From Phylloscopus collybita (lineage: Eukaryota > Chordata > Aves > Passeriformes > Phylloscopidae), in assembly GCA_027886175.1 (NCBI GenBank), contig JAJNNQ010000008.1, positions 4,247,501-4,311,500 on the forward strand: 64,000 bases of DNA, read 5' to 3'. The notes below the pieces were generated by a model, which was not told the DNA's origin, did not search any database, and was given only the letters and a program-made list of their open reading frames with translations. The translations under genes and the position numbers were made by a program. Shown here one piece after another: positions 14,001-28,328 of this stretch; the stretch's first letter is position 1, and the number at the start of each line of letters is the position of its first letter.

Positions 14001-16350
14001 CCATCACACTTCAGCCTCTCCCGAAAACACTCTTCCTAGGAGTGCCAAAAGACATGACAGAATAAAGCCAGACATGGGTTTCCCAGGAATGCTCTCTCAA
14101 CACATTCTGCAGAGGTTTTAACACATCACAAAGACAGCATAAAAAGCGGGACAAGAGCTACAAATGTATATCAAGGGCTGGCTGAGGCATGCAGACCTCC
14201 AGGAAATGCTGACCTTACAAACAAGGCATTAGTAAAAGCACAAAAAACCTCCAGGAAAAGTTCATTAGAAGCTTTAAGTCATCTTCCCCTGACACAGGAT
14301 AAACAAAATACTTGGTTCAGAAAGGAAAAGCCTAAAATAAACATACAACTGGCCCGTATTATTACTGAATGTCATGGTGTGCAGTGTTAGAAGAAGACAA
14401 ACTAAATTTTCTATCAGCTGAAACACAACACTATCCACTCCTTCTCCAAACCAGCAAAATATCTTTGAGACCATCCCTTCTTCAAGAACAAGCACTAAAA
14501 CAGAGAAAAAGCTCTGTGACCAAACAGATTTGCCTCATTTGTTTCCAAACCACTGCAGCAAGATCTTAGGCTGCAAGAGTTGCAACTAATCCTTGAAAGC
14601 TATACCAAACATGCACCATTTTATCCAGAGGAATCACTCCCAGGAGAAGAGCCGTTCACCTCACTTGGAAACTTATATTGAAACATTTCTGGATGAGTGA
14701 CCAAACAGGTCAGCTCCCTCCCTAAACAAGCAAAAGAGAGACTGTTACTAAAGATACCCTAGCTAAAGCTATTTCTCCTTCTGGAAATAGGGAAATCCCA
14801 AATCCTCACAGGGCAATTTGAGCTGTAACTGTTGACATATCTCTACAATATATTCCACACCTGTCACAGAACACACTACTGAATGGGATGGACCAATATG
14901 GTCCTTCATGCCATTCTGCAGACAGAGCCACTGCCTTTGCTCTCTGCAAGAGTACTGCCTCAGATTTACAGCATAAACTATTTGAAACATCCACCAAAAT
15001 CACCATTTAGGACACACATTCCTCAAAGGAGAAGTAAATGGTCAAACAGCATAAATAAAGTCAACTGGGGAGTCTTATTTCTTTTTTTTAAGAAATAGAA
15101 GATAACAGATTACTCACAACTTGTTCAATAGCTCAGAGGAAGAAAATACATTTAAGTTCACTAGGACATTCTGCAAAAATTCAAACACTTTATGTAAAAC
15201 TGGGCCTCGCTCACATATATACCAATTATTCAACTATGGCACATCCACGTAAGAGAAACACATCATTTTAGTTCTGCACTCAATTTATTTAAGCTTGAAC
15301 AAGCCTGACACATGCAAAGATTTAAAACTATTACATTTAATTTAACATTTCAATCCCATACATCCTACCCAAGCAACCAAGTTCTGAACACAAAGCAAGC
15401 TTGAGGGGCTAGAAGTGCAGCCCCCTGCTCCATTCACCCCATCTGATAGGATGTTAGGTCTTGTTATTCAAATTCAACTGTGACTGACAAGACTCTTCCC
15501 TCCTCCAGCAGCTCTCCAGGGAGCAAGGGTTATTTTGGTAACTTTATCTGTTGTTTTCCTCAGCAAGCACTTTCTTCTCAACAGGGAATTTCATTGATAA
15601 AACTACCCAAATGCATCCACAGTGTTACAGCCAAGGGAGCACTGCAGAATTCCCAGAATCATGAGCAGTATTCATCACACATGTACCTCAGGCTCTTACA
15701 CTCCCAAGTAGATCCATCGACTGCTGCAGGTTACATGCGACTTCATAAACGTTTGCCAGAAACTTGGCAAGACACATCGCCTAGAGAATTTGAAGACAAG
15801 CTGCCTGTACCCCTTCCCTCCTCCACAACTATTCCCTGGGTACCTCTGTCGCAGTAAAAGGAGGAGCTGCAGTTTTCTGGAAAGAAGAATGCCTATGGCA
15901 ATCAAATCCCAAATATTTACCAGGCATGTGAATATCAAAACTAGGAAAAAATACATTCCTCGGGTCAGTAACATCCTACTCCACACTTCTGTTTCATGAC
16001 AGCCTCAGGCATTTTCGTACAGAAATAGCATATTACTACTCTTTTAGTCCTAAAATTCCTTAGGGACTAAAATATGCGGCATAGTTGCTCTAAAAGAAGG
16101 ATGAAGCACCATTTCAGTCCCACAATGTTTTTAAGACTCTGAGATGCTACAGGCAAAAGAAATTGTTCCATGTTTTTACAAAGCATTTTTCATGGATTAA
16201 AGCTGGCAACAGACTGTAAGAAAGGATGTGGAACATCAAGTAACTCAAATCGATGCCCACTGTCCTGTTACCTTTCGATACAGCAAGTCTTGCAAGTGAA
16301 TGTTAAACATGTTCATGTGTTTTACTGTAAGGACGAAAAAACAAACAAAG

Positions 16351-16370
16351 AATTATAGAATCATTCAGGT
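16351..16370 (-). repeat. Possible CR1 3'-tail relic
   Basis: The string ATTATAGAATCATTCAGGT resembles the terminal bases of CR1, but only about 20 bases match, so this could be chance. Confidence 0.35.
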
Positions 16371-19300
16371 GAGAGACTAATGAAAAAAAAAAACCAAAAC
16401 ATGCAATCTGTTCACAATTAAGAAGAGATGCTACTCATTCCCAAGCTGTACAGGCAAAGCTCAGCTGTTACAGAACATATTATGCTGAAAAGCAAAAACA
16501 ACAAACTCAACCAAACCTCACCTCTATTCATGGCAGGGAGACAGACTCGCTGTCAGCCCACGCTTTCAGCCTGTTCCACTGCTGCCAAGTACTGCAGCTC
16601 AGGAAACCAAAGCACAGTTATTTGAACCAGCAGCTCCCAAAGTGTCACAGGAACCTAATGCACTTCTCATCCAGGCAAACTGGATGGCTCTACAGGTAAC
16701 TCCACAGGAAGGATAACTGATGTGGAAGTTGTTCTCCTGCTCACACCATGGCTGTGGCAATCCTCAGAGCATGGTGCAAGATGCACCGCAGTAAGGGGTC
16801 AGCTAACAACTACCACTGCCTGGAACACTAGGACAGAGAGAATTTCTATACTCTCCAAGTCACTGTTATTCTGGAGGTTTCACTTGATCATGTGCCTCTT
16901 CCAGAGAAAGACGACATCTTTCTGCTCTTACCACGTTCAACTTAAAGTCTTGGAACTTCAAGATAAATATACTTCTATGCTCAAAATCCCAGCAATACGC
17001 CACGGGAGCCAAGAAAGTCTAACCAAAGCCTCTTGTTTGTTTCTCTGCAAAATGAAATCTCTTTTTACAGCTACCATTTTCACTATCACCACCAATTCTG
17101 TGATTTTATCAGTGTCCTCAGGAATATTAGTCTATTTCTATGAAAATATGTACTTTCCACACAAAAACAAGCTGTAATGACTGTTCCTGTACCTTGGTCT
17201 GGAAAGTCTTAATTAGATGACTTGACTGGCATAGCTTTGGATTGTTCATTCGAATTATACGAAAAATTCCAAGCTAAAACAAACAACAACCAAATAAGAA
17301 CAGTGTCCACCTTGGCTGTTAATGATGGGTACAGGCTCAGATGCTCAACACAAGCCTACTGTTCTAGTATCCCGTGAGAGGCAAGAGTCCCAGCCAGAAA
17401 ACAACAGCAAAGAGCACTGTCTGCCTGTGACTGGATCCTCTCAGCTTCTGCACAGCAGCTTCTAGGAGAGAATAACCCTGACATCATTGTCCATCCCTTT
17501 GCTTCCAGGTAGCTCCATGACTGGGGAAGTGGCTCTGCTGTTCAACTCTCCATCTTCCCCAACCCCCTCCGAAAAAGATGCTCATCTCCTAACAACCCAT
17601 GCAGCTTCCCTGTCCATATGCCTTCAGATTCATCAGAAACAAGCTCATTGCTGCAGGCTTGGATTCAGGTGTGAAGTGCTACCAATGGACCAAACCCCAA
17701 AAGAAGGTAGAACAAAGCAACGAGCTCTACAAATGTGGGAGCAAATAGCACTGTACTCACACTGCCCAAATTTTACTCATGTGAAGTGTTTTGACAGCTA
17801 TGAGGGACTATTTTAGATACTCTTCAAATATGGTTACTTGATATATTTTACAGCTTTTAATGCTACAAAAAGTGTGTAACATACAAAAAAAGAACTTTGA
17901 AAACCATACCAAAGCCCGAAAGGGCTATTCAGGAGTACTTGCAGCAACATTGGCTCCCACACTAGTGGATCATAATATTAGCCAGCCTCCACAAATTTAT
18001 TTTAAATGGCTTCTGAGGAAAAAAAGTTCAGTTCAGAAAGACTGTACTGGCCCAATTTAAAATCATAATAATCACGGTGTATGAAATAATACTATACCTT
18101 AAAACTTGAGACAAAGATTTTAAGATATACAAAGGTTCTCCAATATTGTAATGTCTATCAGCCTCTAAGCTACTCTGCTACCTTCTCTTAACATCTTCCT
18201 TTTTTACCATTCTTGCTTAAATAGCTTCATTTTAGGTTCACAGATGGGAATTTTTTTAAGCTAAAACTTTGATCTCCTAGGCAGTGATCACTTTAAGATG
18301 GCAATAATATGCTGCCATGTTATTTAAAGTTGTTTCATGATGTACTACTCTAAGCAATAGAAACATTTTTCCTATTCCATTCTCCCTGAACTAATCCAGA
18401 CACCACAATGGATAACACTGCTGAGGTGGGACAAAATCCAGCAGGTGAAGTGACTAGAGCACTGATTCTCATCTTCTCCTCTAACTATACAACAGAGAAA
18501 TTCAAGTTGAATCCTGCTCTCAGTTTCATGCCAGCATCACACAGTCTACCTGAGCTCTCCAGCTCATTCTTAGAAAGTCTTCAGAAAATGTTTTGTAGAA
18601 GTATTCTAAGACTGAGATACTGTGAACCCCAGTGAGTAAAACTGACATTAGAGGATAACATTTACTAAATCTTGGAGAGCATCACAAAATTATCATGGGT
18701 TTCACCAGAATGCCTCGAGGAAGGAAAGTATTTGGGGAAATTACTTTGGGAAGAGCTGACATACAAAGAGAAGAATTTAAATTCCATCAGCACCCTCCTC
18801 AGCAGAACAAGTTTAGACTATGGTTTTATACAAGAGGATGCTGGAAGTCTTCACATATGCCTGGAGGAGGGGAGGGAAACCAAAACCCCTGTAGTTTGTG
18901 GTTTGCTGTATGCTTTTCCCTTCTGTGTAAGCCTTACCTGTGAGTTGCTCACGGAGAGGAAGTCAACATAGCCTCAGAGCAGGTGAGAAGGATTTGATGT
19001 GGACAAGCTCGAGCCACACAGTCAAGTGCCTGAACTGGAACAAACCCTGCATTATTCCCGGCAACTCTGCCTGACACAGTGCTGCTATTTCTGGAGTCAG
19101 AGGTGAGAGTATTATCAGTGATGGCTCACCATATGTTTGATGCCTGCTAAAGCACAGACCACAAAGCAAAAATATGAAACACTGCAAAGCTTTGTAGTCT
19201 GTGAGGAAAGTACAGAATCCCATCATTCCTACAGCTAGTAGGACATATACATCTAATTAAGGCTATTAACAGTAACATTAAAATGAGTGTACATCTTTAG

Positions 19301-19790
19301 AGATGTGAATCAGTTCAGGGAAATGTTCCCTGGAAGAATCTTCCCAGGTGATTCCTAGAGACAGAACAAGCATTCACCATGGCAATCCCATTCCAGTATT
19401 CTGTTTCATAAAAATGCAGGAAAGCTTTACAACATAAAAAAAACTGTTTCAGCCTTTCTTTTTCTTGGCTTTAAAACCTGGTGTTGGTTCACACAACTGA
19501 TCAGAAACAAGTGAGGAAGGCTGCTGGTCACTGCCTGGAAGTCTCCAGCTAAAAAAATAAGCAATGTTACTAGATTCACAAAATCTTTGACCTCTGCTGC
19601 AGAGTCAGCTCTATAAACTTCAGTAAGTTAAGACAGATGTCACCACAAATTTGAATACCTGTGTCACAGTGAGAAATCCAGCGCTACATTCCTCACACAT
19701 CTCAGATGTTGAAGCAAAAAATATACTGTGTTCCTAAAAGCAGTTTGAAAGGAAAAGTCAAGAAAGGAATTGGGGCTGTTGATTGAAGAG

Positions 19791-19937
19791 AATTTGTGGA
19801 TGCCTCATCCCTGGAATTGTGCAGGGACTTGGAGCAATCTGATCTAGTGGAAAGCGTCCATGTCTATGGCAGAGGCTTGGCATGAGACAAGCTTTAAGGT
19901 CCCTTCCAACCACCCTATGGTTGTATAATTCTATGAC
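19791..19937 (+). repeat. CR1 LINE fragment, 3' end
   Basis: The order of blocks follows the CR1 3' region on the plus strand: GTGGATGCCTCATCCCTGGA, then GATCTAGTGGAAAGCGTCC, then CTTTAAGGTCCCTTCCAAC, ending in an ATTCTATGA terminus. A segment between the first and second blocks looks deleted relative to the usual consensus. It lies in GLG1 intron 1, antisense to GLG1. Confidence 0.88.
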
Positions 19938-21119
19938 CAAAAAAGCATCCAAGTCAACACAATGTCATAAGTGAATAACAAAACAAAATGCTTCACAAAT
20001 AAAACTAGAGTCAACAGTTCTCTGCACCTGCAGTTAATCAGGGCCTTGTATATATGCAGACAATTTTGACAAGCCTGTCTGAATTTTACAAGAGGATCAC
20101 ATTAATATTGATTTGTTTAGATCACCACGAACACAGCTGAAGAACTGCAGTCTCATGAACAATTCCTTTTGCAAATTATGACAACTGCAGCGTTGCAGTG
20201 ATTTTCGTTGAAAGTAGTTAGTTCTTCTGATTTAGTGACATATATAGATAGGCCACAGAGACAGATACAATCCAAAAAATCAACTTGATAAGGAAAGAGC
20301 TTATTGCAAGTGTCTTCCAGATCTTATTACAACTCAGCTAGAGAACAGCCTAACAAAACTTGACTCAGCTCAAATCAAGTCTGGACTGTCACAGAAAGTC
20401 TACAAGCCAAGCAGGTTTGGGTTTGTTGTCTTTTATTTAATTCCATCAAAACCTTTTTGTACAGCAATTACTTCAACACTTAGAAGAATGCATGCTCTGC
20501 TGAGTTTGTTTTGCAGTTCACTTGGTGCAAAGTATTTTACCCTGCAATAACAGAACAGTCTAGAAAAGAAAGCCTCAATTAGCAAACTACTGAGCATGAT
20601 GAAGGCTGGTGAGCTTCCTATAAAGATTCAAAAGATCTAGACAGCAAACTTGCTATCAGATTAATCTAGTCATTATTTTTTAAACAAAAGACAGCACATT
20701 TGCCTGATTGATTTTGCATAGCAGGGCTGTAAGAGCTATTTGGTATTAACCCACACTTATATACATATAAGCACAGAATTACATCAGCATAACTACTTGT
20801 ATTCTCTAAAAGAGACTCAAAACTCCTGAGAATCAACTAAGGAAACTACAAGAAGTTTTTCACAAAAGAGCACACAGTTCTATCACTACCTGGAAAGGAG
20901 GAAAATACTTCAGGTATGTAGAGAAACCAGGAAAACTTACTACATTAACTACCTTTTGCCATGTCAGCAATTCTCAGCGAAAACCCCCACAGCAAATAGT
21001 AATTTCTGTCCTGAATGACGATGGTCATTTTTCCCTGTGATGTTACTTGGCAAAAGGGACACTCCATGTGTACCATCAGTCTTAACCTATTGTTACTAAA
21101 AGCATCAGGTGCTTGGTTT

Positions 21120-21190
21120 AAGGCAAAATTACAAAAATAAATAATAAAAAATAAAGTAATAAAATAGTAAAAAATAAAGGCAAAATTACA
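21120..21190. repeat. A-rich insert flanked by 14-bp direct repeats
   Basis: The 14-mer AAGGCAAAATTACA occurs at 21120-21133 and again, identically, at 21177-21190. The 43 bases between are nearly all A and T (units such as AATAATAAAAAATAAAG). This looks like a target-site duplication around an inserted poly(A)-like tail, or a local slippage duplication. No body of a retroelement is present between the repeats. Confidence 0.6.
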
Positions 21191-24100
21191 TTACAAACAA
21201 AAAATGCACTCTAATGCTACCAGATGAAATCTAAGATCACAAAACTGTAAAATCTACAAGATACACTTATTTAAAGGAAAAGAATTAAATAAACCCATGC
21301 ACAAAACCCCTAAAGATAGCACAGAGAAAAAAGACACCTCTAACTCCTGAAGGAGCTTCCTCAGCTCAGGGCTGCAGACATTCAGACACCAGCATTCCAG
21401 GACAGTTTTTATCAATGTTACCCCTGCTCAGAAGTGGAACAGGATGGGTTTTCATCTCCTGCCTTGATGAAAAAAGGTTGCAATTATGCCACAAGCTGGT
21501 ACCCAGGGAAAGGAGAATTTCTGCTCTTCACCTAATGCACTGTGATACTGATAAACTGAACATCCAGAAAATCAAGGTATCCCATGATAACAGAAAATTA
21601 TCAGCTAACAGAATTGAAAAATTTTAGTGCCATAGCAACCAACTTCACAGACTTTAAAACTGAATTAGTCAAAAGATCAAAAAGAAAAAAACTGTTCTAA
21701 AGCAAGATTTCAAATAAAAAGGCAATTACCTAGACCTTTTATTCATCTAATTCTTTGGGGTATGTTATTAGGAAGAATAACTGCAAAGCTTTTTCCAAAG
21801 CAAGTCTGCATTTTCCAAAGACCAAAGAAGCAGAATCCACTGGAAAAGTGGTGCACGTATGCAGGAAAGCTACACCATAAAAAACACCTAGTCACCTCTG
21901 TATTACAAAACAAACACAGCACTTTATTTGCCAAGAATAATCCCTCTTCAAAACATTCTGTTCCAACCATGACAACCCAAAGCAGCACCTTAGAGATCTC
22001 CTTTCCTCCAGTACAAGGGAAGAAGAGAGTGTGTGCAAAACACAACCTAGCTGTATCTGTCTCTACGGTAACAACTGACCAAGTCTTTGCTTTTCAATAT
22101 ATTCAGCTATTTGGCTCAGTAAACCACCTCCCCCTAACATGGCTTTCTCACTGTACCCTGAGCCAAGCCCAGGCTGCATGGCCTGCATTGAACTTTATTT
22201 CTTCCCTTGTATTTCCACTCCTTTTCTCCTTGGTATGCAGAGCCACAACAGACCAGCAGTGCCAGCTCACTGGAGGAAGTAGACCTGTAAGATAATCTCT
22301 TTTACTGAGCCAAACATCCCAGGCCAAACTGATATACAACCAGCTACCACAAGAATAGCACAGAATTTAAAAAAAACAAACTCATCCCCAAAAAACCCAC
22401 AAAAATAACTCCTTCTGATAAGAAGTGCAGCTAAGGATATGGAGAACTAAGAACCTGTGCTCAATACTCTGCTCACAAGACAATCAGTTCAGCGCCTGGA
22501 ATGAGAGAGACCATCTTCCCCTCTATTCAGCTCACACACGGCTTCAGCAAAAAGAAAAGAGTACTTTTAAATATTGCTACATTCTGAGATGAAGCCAAAG
22601 GCTGATGCCAAAGTAACCAACCTAAAAACAAATCAAACTTTTAAAGTATATTTAGTATGTTACTTTAAGACTTAACTACAAAAGCCTGGAGGAAACTGGG
22701 CTTACACTATCCAAACACAAGGGAAAAAAGAGAACCTCAGAATAAAAATGCAGCTGATCTCAGGTAAGAAGCCAAACCTCAGGAGAAAAACCTTCACTGC
22801 TCCAGCCTTGCCTTCCTGTTGCTCATGTGTTTTTCAAAACTTAACCATCTCAATCCTTTCTCCTCGGTCCAGCCATTCTTTGCCATTGATTTGGATAGCC
22901 CATCTTCATTTCATGAATTTTAAAAGCAGGAGGGACTATCCTGACCATTCAAATTAATTTGCATCTACCACAAAGCATTGTAAATTCTTCATTAAATTTC
23001 ATTTAAGACAGAATGGTATCTGAAAATTTCTAATTCAGATGTCACAGGCTTCAACTCGTAGAGTCCAGTTACAGAGCAATAATTAACTCAATCTCTTAAA
23101 TTTGCAACACATTTTTCCTTTAAGTTATACTGGTAAGAATTCTCCTTTTATTTTTCTCAGGAATGTAGCAGTTCTTAAATTCTTGTGTCCTTTTCAGATT
23201 GTGAATGATCACCAGGTCAATATCCCTTAGAAAGAAAGGAAAATGTAAGCAAAGCCCTTGGCAAGGCTTAAGGTACATCTTTCAGGTTTCTGATCATTGC
23301 CTTTAAAAAAAAAAAACAGCCCTTTGAGTGTTGATATCTGAACCAGATGATAATGCTGTAGGCACTGTAAGTGTACCACTGGAATACTAACAGCCTCCAT
23401 CCCGCAACCATGGACTTACCAACCCAATAAGCTGGCAGTTTCTTAAAACTTCAACAGGCAGTTACTTAAAACAGCTCACCTGAAGGCCAGCGAGAATGCC
23501 TGGAGATTTTGGGAAAGAAAACCTGTAAGTGCTGAAAGAGATGGTCAACACTGTCAGGAGTGTCCTCACCACTTGCATTTCGTAAGAACTAGCCTACCCT
23601 CACACTATGCTTAATCCACAGCCCTCAATTACTTACAGTTCTGGACAGGTAACCAGTCATTTGCTGCCACAAATGAGACATCTCAAAAAGGGTACTTTAA
23701 ATGCCAGCCTCCACCTGTTCACAGGAAAACTGAGAGATATTTTAGCACATGAGGAGCATGTGCTAAAATATAACAATGTCATATGTTGAGTCAAAACAAA
23801 ACCTTTGACCTTTAACTCAATAAATTAGGGAGATAAAAAGAGAAAAAAAATAAATTTAAATGAGCTACTGTGATAGATCACACTCATCTACCTCAGTGCA
23901 AGCAAAAAGCTTCAGGGAAGTCTATACATTTTCAATCCATTTACCAAAAAGGTAGAAACACTAGAGAACCAGGACAGGAATTGAGCACACACAACTTTTC
24001 CTGCAATTACAGTATAACCCATGAAGACTCCAAGCATGAATTACTGTCTGGTTTCTATTCTCCATCTATAATTTTAAAACAAGTAATTTCACTGACACTA

Positions 24101-27100
24101 TTTTATCAGATCACTTAAGGAGCTCGGGTACATACAGAGTGAGGAATAAAACATTTAAATGGAAGAAATATGACAGTTCCCAGCCCGTCAAATGGTACAA
24201 GCTCCCCAGTCCATTAAGTCACATCAAATGAATTTTCTGGCCTTTCACACTGACTACAATTCTGAAATAACAGGAAAAATACTATTCTTGAAATACACAG
24301 CCTTCATGATAACTTGTTTTGTTCTTAATCCAGTTGACAACACTAAGAGAGTCCTATTTTTCCCAGAAGGCAGCACATTAAGGCTCAATTACACTGTCTT
24401 TGCCATAAAGGTGTTACCAAAGAAAAGGAACCACTCAGGATGAACAAAGTAGTAGGAGGCCAAAACTTTGATCTCTAATCCCATTTCAACCACAACTGTT
24501 TGATCTTAGAAGAAATACTTAGCCTACAATGCATTAACATTACACAGAACAATATCATGCTTTAAATATTGCACAATCTTTATAAGGGCAATGCTCAACA
24601 ATTATGGTATCCAATTCACACACCAATTAACTAGATGTGGTGTAGGTTCTAAAAGTAAAATTATGCTCCACTAGTAAACCAGATAAGAGAACCACACTGG
24701 CTGAGATTATTTTCATCCCTTTTAATGTTTTACACCTCAAATTCAACAACTCACTCATGCTTCAAATGCAAATCATCATTAATCAAGCAAAAATCGTTAC
24801 CTAGCAAATATATTAATATTTCATGGGTTTATTTATACTTTAAACACCATGCAAATCAGTTTAACAAGCAAACCACAAAAAAAGGGCTTAAAGGCTGCAG
24901 CCTATGCTCATGAAACGCAGGCTCTGAAGTCCTTCCAGAAACAGGCTCGCAACCTGAATCCTTTCAGGAAAAAAAACACTTGGGAACACAATTTTTAAAA
25001 GTATTCGTATACACTACTCCATTCTACTCTTTTTATATCATAACACAGAATTATGTGAATAGTAATTAAAATCTTGATGACAAAATTTAAGTCACTCAAA
25101 ACTATATATCCAGTGCATGAATACTTCTAACTAGAAGGAAGTTACTTCATGTGCAAAATGCACCAAAAAATGATGTTTATTCTATTTTCTGATTATGGTC
25201 AAAAATGTTTAAGCTGAGTAGCTCTGACCATGACCATTTCCTTCTCCAATCAAGGAGCATCCTTCCCATCCTTCTACTACAAAAGGAAAGAGGACTCTGC
25301 ACTACATTAATTAAACATTTCTTTGACTCAGTGGAAAAATCAGTGGTAAAAAGTACAATATATCAGTCTGAGGATCTGACTTTTTTTTTTCAAGAATTCT
25401 AAAAATACATAGTGTTTAAATAACTCTTTTGATAATATCTTAAATTGACAGTCTACCAACAACCTCTCAAAACCAAAACTTTAAAATTTACTGTTTGTGG
25501 GGTTGGTTTGGGTGGGATTTTTTTCAGTTGTGTAGGGTTTTGGGTGTCGAGTTTGGGAGTTTTTTTACTATTTTCTTTGTGTCAGACTGTCCTTTACTAA
25601 ATAATTGTGTTAAACTGCTTCTTTCAACATTTGCCTTACAAGTTGGGCTCCTGGACCAGTCAACCACCAACTCAACACTCCTGTTCCTTTAGATTCAGAA
25701 CTACACAATGAAAGCAAGGGAGAATGTACTTCAAAGACATCTACAACTAGAAATCAGCAGGTACTGAAACCATGTGATTGCATTCACAGACTAACAAAAC
25801 AAGCACACCTTCTCTTTTCTCAGTATTTTATGGACTCAAAAGGAACATTTCAAGTAGTTGTTTCTCCTGGTTATTCATATTTAGAAGTGTCCTAGCCTAC
25901 CTGTATCACACTAAGAAAAATCAATGAATAATCTTCACAATAACGCTCCCTGTTTCAAACTGAATTTTCTCCACTTTAGAGAAACATTTCTTATGAGAAA
26001 GTAAGATTACCCTAAACACCTATAGAAAAAAGGCTGCTTCTGCAGCCTAACTGCATCTAAAAATATTACCTGCTACTTGCAGCAGTGTCCACACACTGTC
26101 CTCACTGGCAGTATCACAAACAACTCCCCCAAATCTCCACTTACTATAGCCTGGCTGGTTTTAAGTGGGCTGTATGACTCAGACTAGATCCTCACCCATT
26201 TTAAAACGTAATTGTCACTTTTCTGGCATTGCCCAAACAAGCAGTCAGATGCTCTAGAGTCAAAAGTAAAAGTTATATCAACAACAGCCAACACGTCACT
26301 TATTTCCTCTGCTGTCATCACCAATGCACAGGAAACATCTGAGACAACATCTGACCCCATTCCCAAACAGCTAAAATGATACCCAGTGTTTACAATTCAA
26401 GCCTTTTATTCACAGGCTAAATATCAAGTGTTAAACAGCAGGGGTACACAGAAGTCAGCTATTTTAATTAATTTCTCAGAGCAGCACCCTGTGAAGTCAT
26501 TTTTACGTCAGGATGCAGCCCAACACATCAGTGTTACTGGCGACAAACTGTTGAGGGTTAAGACCAGCTGACAGTGCTCTGTGCAGGCTGACAGACAAAT
26601 AAAGACAAGGCCACAGCGTGGCACCTCCAGAGAGAAAACTAATCCAAAAGAGCCCTGAGATATCCTGCCAATGCCTGGGATATCACCCAGGAAGAAATTC
26701 ACCTTCGGCACTGGGCATCAGGCAGCACTACAGCTAGACAAGACCAACAGCCAGCAAACTACTGACATCCAGGCAGGCTTAGGAATGGGAAGAGGAAAAC
26801 CACAAGCAGACATAACATTCAAAGAGTGGAGTTCTCAGGAGATATGCAGAGTCAACATAAGGGTTTGTACTTGCTGAAAATAAAGCGTGATGCAAAACAT
26901 TCATTCACCTTCAATTTGATCTTTTCCCTCTCCCTGCATAACCCTGTGCACCAGCCCTGCACTCACCCTCCTGTGCTTTAACTCAGAAAAATGACAGCAC
27001 TATTCCAGCAGAAAACCAATAAACTAGACTACAAAGGGGTTCACCTCGCTAAAATGGCAGAAAACCAACAAGCACTGGAACTGTGAAAAGAGCAGGGAGG

Positions 27101-28328
27101 GGCTATGCAACTGGAAAGAAAGGAACAACAAGAGCTTGCCTTTTTGGCAGGCTGGCAGCTTGTGAGCCACTGCCTGTGAGGTCAGCTTCCGAGATCCTCT
27201 AGGACAGGATGCTGCCCTAAAAGGGGGCCAAAAGATCCCAGACAGGTGAAAGAAACAGCAAAGGGCAAGTTATTCATAAAGCACATATAGGAGCGTTTCA
27301 TAACTGTGACAGATGTTGCAGCAGGACTCATCTAAAACACCTACCACGAGTATCTTACTAACTACCTACCCAAAATTAAAACACGAAGTTAGATTAAAAT
27401 CTAAATTAGCTTTGCATTTTAAGCCAGAAGTAATCACTGACACTCAAGTGGTTCAAGACTGCCCTCGACCAGAGTAACCACTGCCACTGCCATCTGCTGT
27501 TCCCATAATAACGGATAGGAAACAAGCCCAGGTTTTTCCTAACTGTATATTGGACAAAACACCATTAAAACTGACCCAGCCTGGCATTCCTGGACTCTAC
27601 AGCAGAGAAGCCAAGAATACACAGACCTCAAGACCAGGACAGCTCACCAAAGGCACGTCCCCCAAAGGCTGCTTCAAACTGAGCCCAAGAATGAATGGAA
27701 AGATGGAGCTGGAAGACTCAAGAGGTGACAATTCAGTTTTTTCTTGAGCTGGACTTAAAACCGCTCAAGAGAGATGTTTCTGAACACCACAGATTGCCCC
27801 GTTAACCTCCCCATAAAGTTAGCTAAATCTAATGATTATATACCGAGTTTCATACACGCACAACCGAGGACTGGGAAGCAGCCGCCTCTGCAGCCGAGTT
27901 CTAGGCGAAGGTGGGAACCTGAGCGTGACAAAAAAAAACATCTCCTCAGGTCACTGCTGCTACGAGCACGGCGCCTTCACTCAGCACTACGCGGGCTGGG
28001 CTCTCCCAGACCTCTAGAAACGAAACCCCCCCCAAGGCACCGGGGGCAGAACACAAAGCCATCCCCTCAGAGCTCTCCCTGCCCGGAGGGCGCTGCGCGG
28101 GCGGCAGCGCGGAGCCCCGAGGTGCAGATGAAGAGGAGCTGCTCTCCTGAGCCCTCACGGCCACCCTGCAGACAGCTCGCTCCCCTCACGGAGCTCCGCA
28201 GCGCAAACTCCGATTTTTAAAACACAAACCATGAGGGAAACGCGGGGCGGAGGCGCGGCGGGGCGCGGACCCCGCTCTTTGTTCGCCGCCGTGGGCAGGC
28301 CCGGCCCGGCCCCGGGCCCGACCCTCAC

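Larger units (their letters stand above)
1..28328 (-). other. GLG1: GLG1 intron 1 (partial)
   Basis: This A+T-rich stretch lies directly downstream, on the minus strand, of the GLG1 exon 1 splice donor and runs off the left edge of the window, so intron 1 is at least 28.3 kb. I looked on both strands for later GLG1 exons (Cys-rich repeats with regularly spaced Cys) and for any other gene and found none. Open frames here reach about 177 codons but lack homology, splice context or coding-like composition. Content seen: old CR1 fragments near 4943-4980, 16351-16370 and 19791-19937, a short (TAA)n run near 11029-11050, and an A-rich insertion flanked by 14-bp direct repeats at 21120-21190. Small exons or enhancers could have escaped reading by eye. 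Confidence 0.75.

Noticed and set aside
21762..22295. 177-codon open frame (+) in GLG1 intron 1
   Set aside because: No domain or repeat-family similarity, and no poly(A) or promoter signals near it. It could be an old retrocopy, but I recognise nothing.
1..28328. GLG1 exon 2 and later exons
   Set aside because: Looked for the conserved sequence after DVRE and for Cys-rich repeat exons on the minus strand, and found no convincing match; exon 2 is assumed to lie beyond the left edge.
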